Assembly: GCA_902761755.1 (NCBI GenBank)
Contig: CACWLP010000007.1
Span: 1-56,541 of the forward strand
Length of the DNA stretch: 56,541 bases
Source of the DNA: an uncultured Eubacteriales bacterium
Lineage (GTDB): Bacteria; Bacillota; Clostridia; Christensenellales; Aristaeellaceae
Direction: 5' to 3'
Each line of letters starts with the position of its first letter. Position 1 is the first letter of the stretch. The position numbers were made by a program, and so were the translations under genes. The notes below the pieces were generated by a model. That model searched no databases. It saw nothing but the letters and a program-made list of their open reading frames with translations, and was not told the DNA's origin. This document shows positions 52,415 to 56,541 of this stretch, in pieces.

Positions 52415-52443
52415 ATGACAAATCGCTTCTTGTATGCTATACT
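52415..52443 (+). promoter_or_regulatory. Promoter of the LPG-synthase-TM/CHAP/deacetylase genes
   Basis: ATGACA (52415-52420) and TATACT (52438-52443) are 17 bases apart. An apparent ATG at the -35 box is part of the promoter and not a start codon. Confidence 0.7.
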
Positions 52444-52489
52444 GTATACGGCGGGTTATGCCCGTACATCGGCAGAAGGAAGAGAACTC

Positions 52490-53596
52490 TTGAAGAAAAT
52501 GAGCAGGCACAGGCGCAGCGCCCTCATCAACGCGCTTGTGATCATCGGAACGCTGGGGATCGTGCTGTACCTGGGCTCCAGGGACGGCGGGCTGAACAAC
52601 GCGTGGAACACCATGCGATCCGCCGATTGGCGGTGGCTGCTGGCGGCGGTGGGGTCCTGGCTGGTCTTTATGATTTTTGAAGGAATGGGCCTGCACGTTT
52701 TTTTCCGTTATCAGAATATCAAAATTCGGTTCGGCACCTCCTTCCTGGTGGCGCTGATCGGCGCGTTTTATTCCGCCGTCACCCCGGCGGCCACCGGCGG
52801 CCAGCCCATGCAGGTGATCGCCCTGAAAAAGCGGGGCATCCCGGCGGGCATTTCCTCCTCCGGCCTGGCCGTCAAATTTTTCACCTTCCAGACGGCGCTG
52901 CTGTCCCTGGGCGGATTGCTGTGGCTGACCAACGCCAACACGGTGCGCGCCTGCGTGGCGCCGGTGGGCATCTGGTTTGTGATCCTGGGCTTTTTCCTCA
53001 ACGGGCTGACGGTGGTGGCCGTGGTGCTGCTGGCCATCAACAAGAATATCGTGAAGGGGATCCTGTCGCTCACGGTCCGGCTGGCCAGAAAGCTGCGCCT
53101 GGTGAAGAACGAAGCGAAGGTAAACGCCCGGATGGAAAAGGCCATGGCCGATTTCCACGCCTCGGTGGATCTGCTCAAGAATCATCCCGCCAGGCTTTTG
53201 AAACTGTACCTGGTTTCCTGCGTGCAGGTGCTGGGGCTGATGAGCATCACCTACTGCATCTACCGCTCCCTGGGCATGCAGGAAATGAGCTACCTGGGGG
53301 TTATTACGCTGCAGTTCCTGCTGTATATCGGCGCGTCCTTCACCCCCCTGCCCGGCGCGTCCGGCGCCCAGGAGGAAGGGTTCGATCTGGTGTTCGGCAA
53401 AGTGTTCCAGAATAAAAACGGCTTCGGGGCTCAGCTGATGTGGCGGTTCTTCACCTATTACATCACGCTGATCATCGGCCTGGTCGCCGTGATCTTCAAC
53501 AGCGCCGGCAGCATCCGCCGGGCCAGCCAGGAGGCGGAAGCCGCCCTGTCCGCCCGGGACGATGTGCCGGAGGAAGAGAATAAGGAGGAAGCATGA
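52490..53596 (+). CDS. LPG-synthase-TM (UPF0104/YbhN-like) membrane protein
   Basis: The product of about 368 residues has seven to eight membrane segments and the family signature FTPLPGASGAQEEGFDLVFG in the second half. It matches the flippase half of MprF without the synthase domain. Related proteins move lipids or glycolipids across the membrane. The start is probably TTG 52490, seven bases after AAGGAAG; ATG 52499 is an alternative. The end overlaps the CHAP-like gene by four bases. Confidence 0.85.
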   Translation: MKKMSRHRRSALINALVIIGTLGIVLYLGSRDGGLNNAWNTMRSADWRWLLAAVGSWLVFMIFEGMGLHVFFRYQNIKIRFGTSFLVALIGAFYSAVTPAATGGQPMQVIALKKRGIPAGISSSGLAVKFFTFQTALLSLGGLLWLTNANTVRACVAPVGIWFVILGFFLNGLTVVAVVLLAINKNIVKGILSLTVRLARKLRLVKNEAKVNARMEKAMADFHASVDLLKNHPARLLKLYLVSCVQVLGLMSITYCIYRSLGMQEMSYLGVITLQFLLYIGASFTPLPGASGAQEEGFDLVFGKVFQNKNGFGAQLMWRFFTYYITLIIGLVAVIFNSAGSIRRASQEAEAALSARDDVPEEENKEEA

Positions 53597-54513
53597 AACG
53601 TCTGATCGCGGTACTGCTGCTTTTGTGCCTGCTGCCCCTGGGGGCGTTCGCGGCCAAGGAGCCGGATAAGCTGCCCAAGAAAATCACCCTGACGGAGGGC
53701 GGGTTCCTTCTGTTTGACCAGGGCTTCCGGGGCGTCTGGCAAAGCAGCGATCCCACGGTGGCCGGGGCGGAAATCGACGTGCACGAGCCCAAATACGTGC
53801 GCATCGTGGCCTTTCAGGAAGGGGAAGCGACCCTGAAGCTGACCGGCACCAAATCCAATAAGACCGCGGAAGTCCAGGTGACGGTGCTCAAGGACGAAAC
53901 GGCGCAGGATCCGGTGCCGGAAAGCATCCAGGCCGCCATCGACATCGCGCTGGACGAATGGAAAACCCTGAACGGCGAAAAGCTGCCCAAAACGATCCAG
54001 GGCAATAAATACGTGAAATGGTGGGGCGGGGACAACATCGGCTGGTGCGGCGCCTTCGCCTCCTACTGCCTGGATATGGCGGGCATCCCCATGGAACCGG
54101 AAGAAAGCGCGCCCAAGCTCAAGCCCCTGGAAAGCGGCGAGCCCCACAGCATCCGGGCTGCGGGGGTGCCCCGGCTCAGCACCGCCTTCACCAACATGGG
54201 CCGGGTGACCCGCATTCCCCGGCCGGGGTATCTGGTGATCTACGGCAGCGTGAAGGACACCTACGGCTTCAAGCACGTGGGGCTGGTGACCCAGGTGAAG
54301 GATCTGGGGGACGGGCTGTACCAGGTGTATACCGTGGAGGGCAACATGGGCAGCACCGTGCGCCGCTACAGCTTCCTTTACGACGCCCGGAACATGGAGC
54401 ATCAGAACACCATGGAGGTGCCGGAGGAAATGCGGGACGCGGAGGAAGGCACCGACTACGTGCCGCACCAGGATTCCTGGTACGTGACGGAATACTGCAT
54501 GACCTGGTATTGA
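53593..54513 (+). CDS. Secreted CHAP-like cysteine amidase/peptidase
   Basis: This 306-residue protein has a signal peptide (about 1-20). A bacterial Ig-like BIG2-type domain follows (about 25-98: VWQSSDPTVAGAEID, GEATLKLTGTKSNKTAEV). The CHAP-type domain comes next, with the candidate nucleophile Cys in NIGWCGAFASYCLDMAG, His in GFKHVGLVTQ and a Glu/Asn in VYTVEGNMG. It probably cleaves peptidoglycan stem peptides or crossbridges at the wall. Coupled by ATGA overlap to the membrane protein upstream. Confidence 0.83.
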   Translation: MKRLIAVLLLLCLLPLGAFAAKEPDKLPKKITLTEGGFLLFDQGFRGVWQSSDPTVAGAEIDVHEPKYVRIVAFQEGEATLKLTGTKSNKTAEVQVTVLKDETAQDPVPESIQAAIDIALDEWKTLNGEKLPKTIQGNKYVKWWGGDNIGWCGAFASYCLDMAGIPMEPEESAPKLKPLESGEPHSIRAAGVPRLSTAFTNMGRVTRIPRPGYLVIYGSVKDTYGFKHVGLVTQVKDLGDGLYQVYTVEGNMGSTVRRYSFLYDARNMEHQNTMEVPEEMRDAEEGTDYVPHQDSWYVTEYCMTWY

Positions 54514-54553
54514 TCTCACGGTTTTGGACTGCGAGCGAAGGAAGAAACACAGG

Positions 54554-56380
54554 ATGAAACGAATCGTGGCGCTCCTTGCGGCGCTGGCGCTGCTGGGCGG
54601 ATTGTTTTCCGCCGCGGCGGCCGAGGAAGAAAAGATCAGCTATACCGGCACCGTGGTGGGGGGCAGCCTGCATCTGCGGGAAGCGCCCTCGTCGGACGGG
54701 AAGATCATCACCACCTACAAAAAGGGCACCAAGGTGGAGATCCTGGAGAACGACGGCACCTGGTGCCGGGTGCAGGTGGGGAAGAATACGGGCTATATGA
54801 TGGCCCAGTATCTGGATATCAAGGCCAATTATACCCACGTGGGCTGGGTGCGCACCCAGCGGAACGGCAGGGTACTCAACGTCCGCGCCGCGGCGGATCC
54901 CCATGCCGCCGTGGTGTACAAGACCATGGGCGGCGCCGCCTTTGAAACGGTGGCGGAGGAAAAGGACGGCTGGTACAAGGTGCGGGTGGGGGACGGCTTC
55001 GGCTATCTTCCCGCCGCGGGCACGGAGCCGCTGGATGGCGAGTACCTGCCGGATATCACCCCGCCGGCGGAGGGGGAGATCACCCCGGAAAGCCTGCGCA
55101 CCGCCCCCCGGGAGGTGGGCAGCGCCGCCACCGTGTCCTTTTCGGAAGGGGATTTCACCTATGCCGTCACCTATCCCAGCCTTCCCGGATGGGATCATGC
55201 CAACGGCGATATCAGCTACTGGGCCCAGGAAACGCTGCGGCTGTTCCAGGAGGACCACGCGGAAAACCACGCCGGGGAGAAGGCCAGCTATACGGTGGAA
55301 TACCAGTCCGTCCGGGCGGACGGGCGCTATTTCAGCGTGCTGCTGCTGGGGCGCTACCGGGTGGGAGACCTGTATGTGGATACGGCGTACGCCCTGAATT
55401 TTGACGAAGGGACGCCGGAGGAGGAAGCCAGCGCCCGCGAGCTGCCCCGGATGGACGATATGGTTACGCAGGAACAGCCCCGGGCCCTGTTCTGCCTGGA
55501 GAGCGATCTGAGCGCGCTCCTGCCCGCTCCGGCTTGCGGCTACGACGGGAAACCCGATCTTTCCTGCCTGCAGTACGCGGTGCTGGGGAAGGAAGGGATC
55601 GAGGCCGTCCTGCCCGCGGGGCAGTACCTGCCCGGGGCGCTGGGCACCCGGAAAATGACGGTGCTTTACGACCAGATCGCCGACTGCCTGGATCCGGACT
55701 GCCTGGACGCCGGCTTCATCGCCGATCACCGCCGGAAAATCGACCCTACCAAGCCCATGATTGCTCTGACCTTCGATGACGGCCCCTCCGAGGAGACGGA
55801 CCGCATCCTGCGGGTGCTCACCCGGTGCGGCGGGCGGGCCACCTTCTGCGTCATCGGCAACAAGCTGGAGCTCTATCCCGACGTGGTGAAGCGCACCATC
55901 GCCCAGGGCAGCGAAATCGCCACCCATACCTGGAGCCATCCGCACCTGGACCGGATCAGCAGCTCCGCCGCCCGTTCCCAGATCACCCGGAGCATCGACG
56001 CGATCCGGGAGCTGACGGGCGGATATGAGGTCAGGGTGCTGCGGGCGCCGTACGGCAGGGTCACGGCCGCGGTGCGCTCCCTGTGCCGGGAAAAGGGCCT
56101 GCTCATCGCCAAATGGGAAGTGGACACCGAGGACTGGCAGACCCGGAACGCGGACAAGACCTATAAGGCCGTGATGCGCGGGGCGAAGAACGGGGTGATC
56201 GTGCTGTGCCACGATATTTACGAAACCACCGCCACCGCCATGGAACGGGCCATCCCGGAGCTGACGGCCCAGGGCTATCAGCTGGTCACCGTGTCGGAAT
56301 TGCTTTCCTTCCACAAAGACGGCGCTCAGCCCGGAAAAGTGTATACCAGGCTGGACCCGGAAAATATCAGAACGGATTAA
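54554..56380 (+). CDS. Secreted SH3-polysaccharide deacetylase (PdaC-like)
   Basis: This 608-residue protein has a signal peptide (1-21) and two bacterial SH3 domains (about 30-90, GGSLHLREAPSSDGKIITTY; and about 95-155, GRVLNVRAAADPHAAVVY). A DUF3298/PdaC-type domain lies at about 190-385. The C-terminal NodB domain (about 405-590) has TFDDGPSEE, THTWSHPHLD, LRAPYGRV and VLCHDIYE. It would deacetylate peptidoglycan or another N-acetylated wall polymer. AAGGAAG nine bases upstream supports the ATG at 54554. Confidence 0.93.
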   Translation: MKRIVALLAALALLGGLFSAAAAEEEKISYTGTVVGGSLHLREAPSSDGKIITTYKKGTKVEILENDGTWCRVQVGKNTGYMMAQYLDIKANYTHVGWVRTQRNGRVLNVRAAADPHAAVVYKTMGGAAFETVAEEKDGWYKVRVGDGFGYLPAAGTEPLDGEYLPDITPPAEGEITPESLRTAPREVGSAATVSFSEGDFTYAVTYPSLPGWDHANGDISYWAQETLRLFQEDHAENHAGEKASYTVEYQSVRADGRYFSVLLLGRYRVGDLYVDTAYALNFDEGTPEEEASARELPRMDDMVTQEQPRALFCLESDLSALLPAPACGYDGKPDLSCLQYAVLGKEGIEAVLPAGQYLPGALGTRKMTVLYDQIADCLDPDCLDAGFIADHRRKIDPTKPMIALTFDDGPSEETDRILRVLTRCGGRATFCVIGNKLELYPDVVKRTIAQGSEIATHTWSHPHLDRISSSAARSQITRSIDAIRELTGGYEVRVLRAPYGRVTAAVRSLCREKGLLIAKWEVDTEDWQTRNADKTYKAVMRGAKNGVIVLCHDIYETTATAMERAIPELTAQGYQLVTVSELLSFHKDGAQPGKVYTRLDPENIRTD

Positions 56381-56387
56381 AGGATCA

Positions 56388-56440
56388 CGAAGGGGCTGTT
56401 GCACAGCCCCTTCGATCAAATGGATCCTCCATTTGATCGA
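56388..56440 (+). repeat. Double-hairpin repeat of family H, downstream of the deacetylase
   Basis: A 12-bp stem (56388-56399 with 56403-56414, loop TGC) abuts a second 12-bp stem (56412-56423 with 56429-56440, loop ATCCT). The order matches the minus-strand copy after gpsA (29302-29254). A short CAAAAA follows rather than a T-run, so it is not a classical terminator. Confidence 0.85.
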
Positions 56441-56446
56441 CAAAAA

Positions 56447-56541
56447 CGCCTTTTCCTCTCGTCCCTATGGGACTCCCGGGCGGAAAAGGCGCAAGGAAAG
56501 CATTTTTGCTCTCGCAGGGCATGCTCTGCTTCGCAAAAATG
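56447..56541. repeat. Two further inverted repeats at window end
   Basis: CGCCTTTTCC (56447-56456) pairs with GGAAAAGGCG (56482-56491), enclosing GTCCC-TAT-GGGAC. CATTTTTGC (56501-56509) pairs with GCAAAAATG (56533-56541), ending exactly at the window edge. No gene is seen after the deacetylase in this window. Confidence 0.6.

Overview
The window is a G+C-rich stretch of a bacterial chromosome with the features of a Gram-positive Clostridia-type member of the Bacillota. The evidence is the yybS-rplI-dnaB order, a DegV protein, a DUF1700/DUF4097 pair, a czcD-type NiCo riboswitch, canonical sigma-A promoters with many AAGGAGG-type ribosome binding sites, and a Na+-pumping decarboxylase operon typical of gut anaerobes. 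A rumen or gut lineage such as the Christensenellales/Aristaeella group would fit, but that placement is a low-confidence guess. No rRNA, tRNA, CRISPR array, transposase or prophage was seen.

Region 1 (about 270-20770) is a single-direction surface-polysaccharide operon of 19 genes. A TTGACA-N17-TATGAT promoter is followed by a palindrome at the predicted transcript start and a 250-nt leader. Then come a CapD-type 4,6-dehydratase, a LoaP-like NusG paralog, and an unusual HTH-membrane-knob-beta-helix protein. Next are the initiating sugar transferase, a short-chain dehydrogenase, a glycosyltransferase, an acetyltransferase, a Wzy-type polymerase, a MurJ/Wzx-type flippase and a second glycosyltransferase. 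A complete ulosonic-acid route follows (CMP-sugar synthetase, KdsA, KdsD, KdsC), then dTDP-deoxysugar genes (rfbA, rfbB, a zinc-ribbon epimerase, rfbC, a final reductase). A strong terminator ends the block. Most genes overlap or nearly touch, so LoaP-assisted processive transcription is a reasonable model.

Region 2 (20789-26225, minus strand) holds a four-gene unit (DUF1700, DUF4097, a 7TM/HD-GYP signalling protein, a drug/metabolite exporter) with its own promoter. Upstream of it is a cation-diffusion-facilitator gene controlled by a NiCo riboswitch with an intrinsic terminator.

Region 3 (26250-29190) is an ADP-ribose-centred operon: a macro domain fused to a helix-turn-helix-like domain, a VWA protein and an ADP-ribosylglycohydrolase.

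Region 4 (29240-37690) is housekeeping: gpsA, a small polysaccharide deacetylase, acylphosphatase, a metallo-beta-lactamase-fold hydrolase, a MATE transporter, the dnaB-rplI-yybS operon and deoC.

Region 5 (37690-44850) mixes secreted proteins with phosphoglucomutase and a cysteine-rich beta-propeller-like protein. It is studded with long palindromic repeats, two of which bracket a markedly AT-rich gene.

Region 6 (45114-50486) is a biotin-dependent sodium-pump operon carrying both an acyl-CoA-type and an oxaloacetate/pyruvate-type carboxyltransferase. Region 7 (50539-56380) has an ATPase, DegV, a membrane flippase-like protein and two secreted cell-wall proteins.

Three families of intergenic palindromic repeats are present. 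The most novel candidates are the HTH-to-phage-knob membrane protein beside LoaP, the Kdo-type pathway in an apparently monoderm setting, and the repeat family whose hairpin arms covary.
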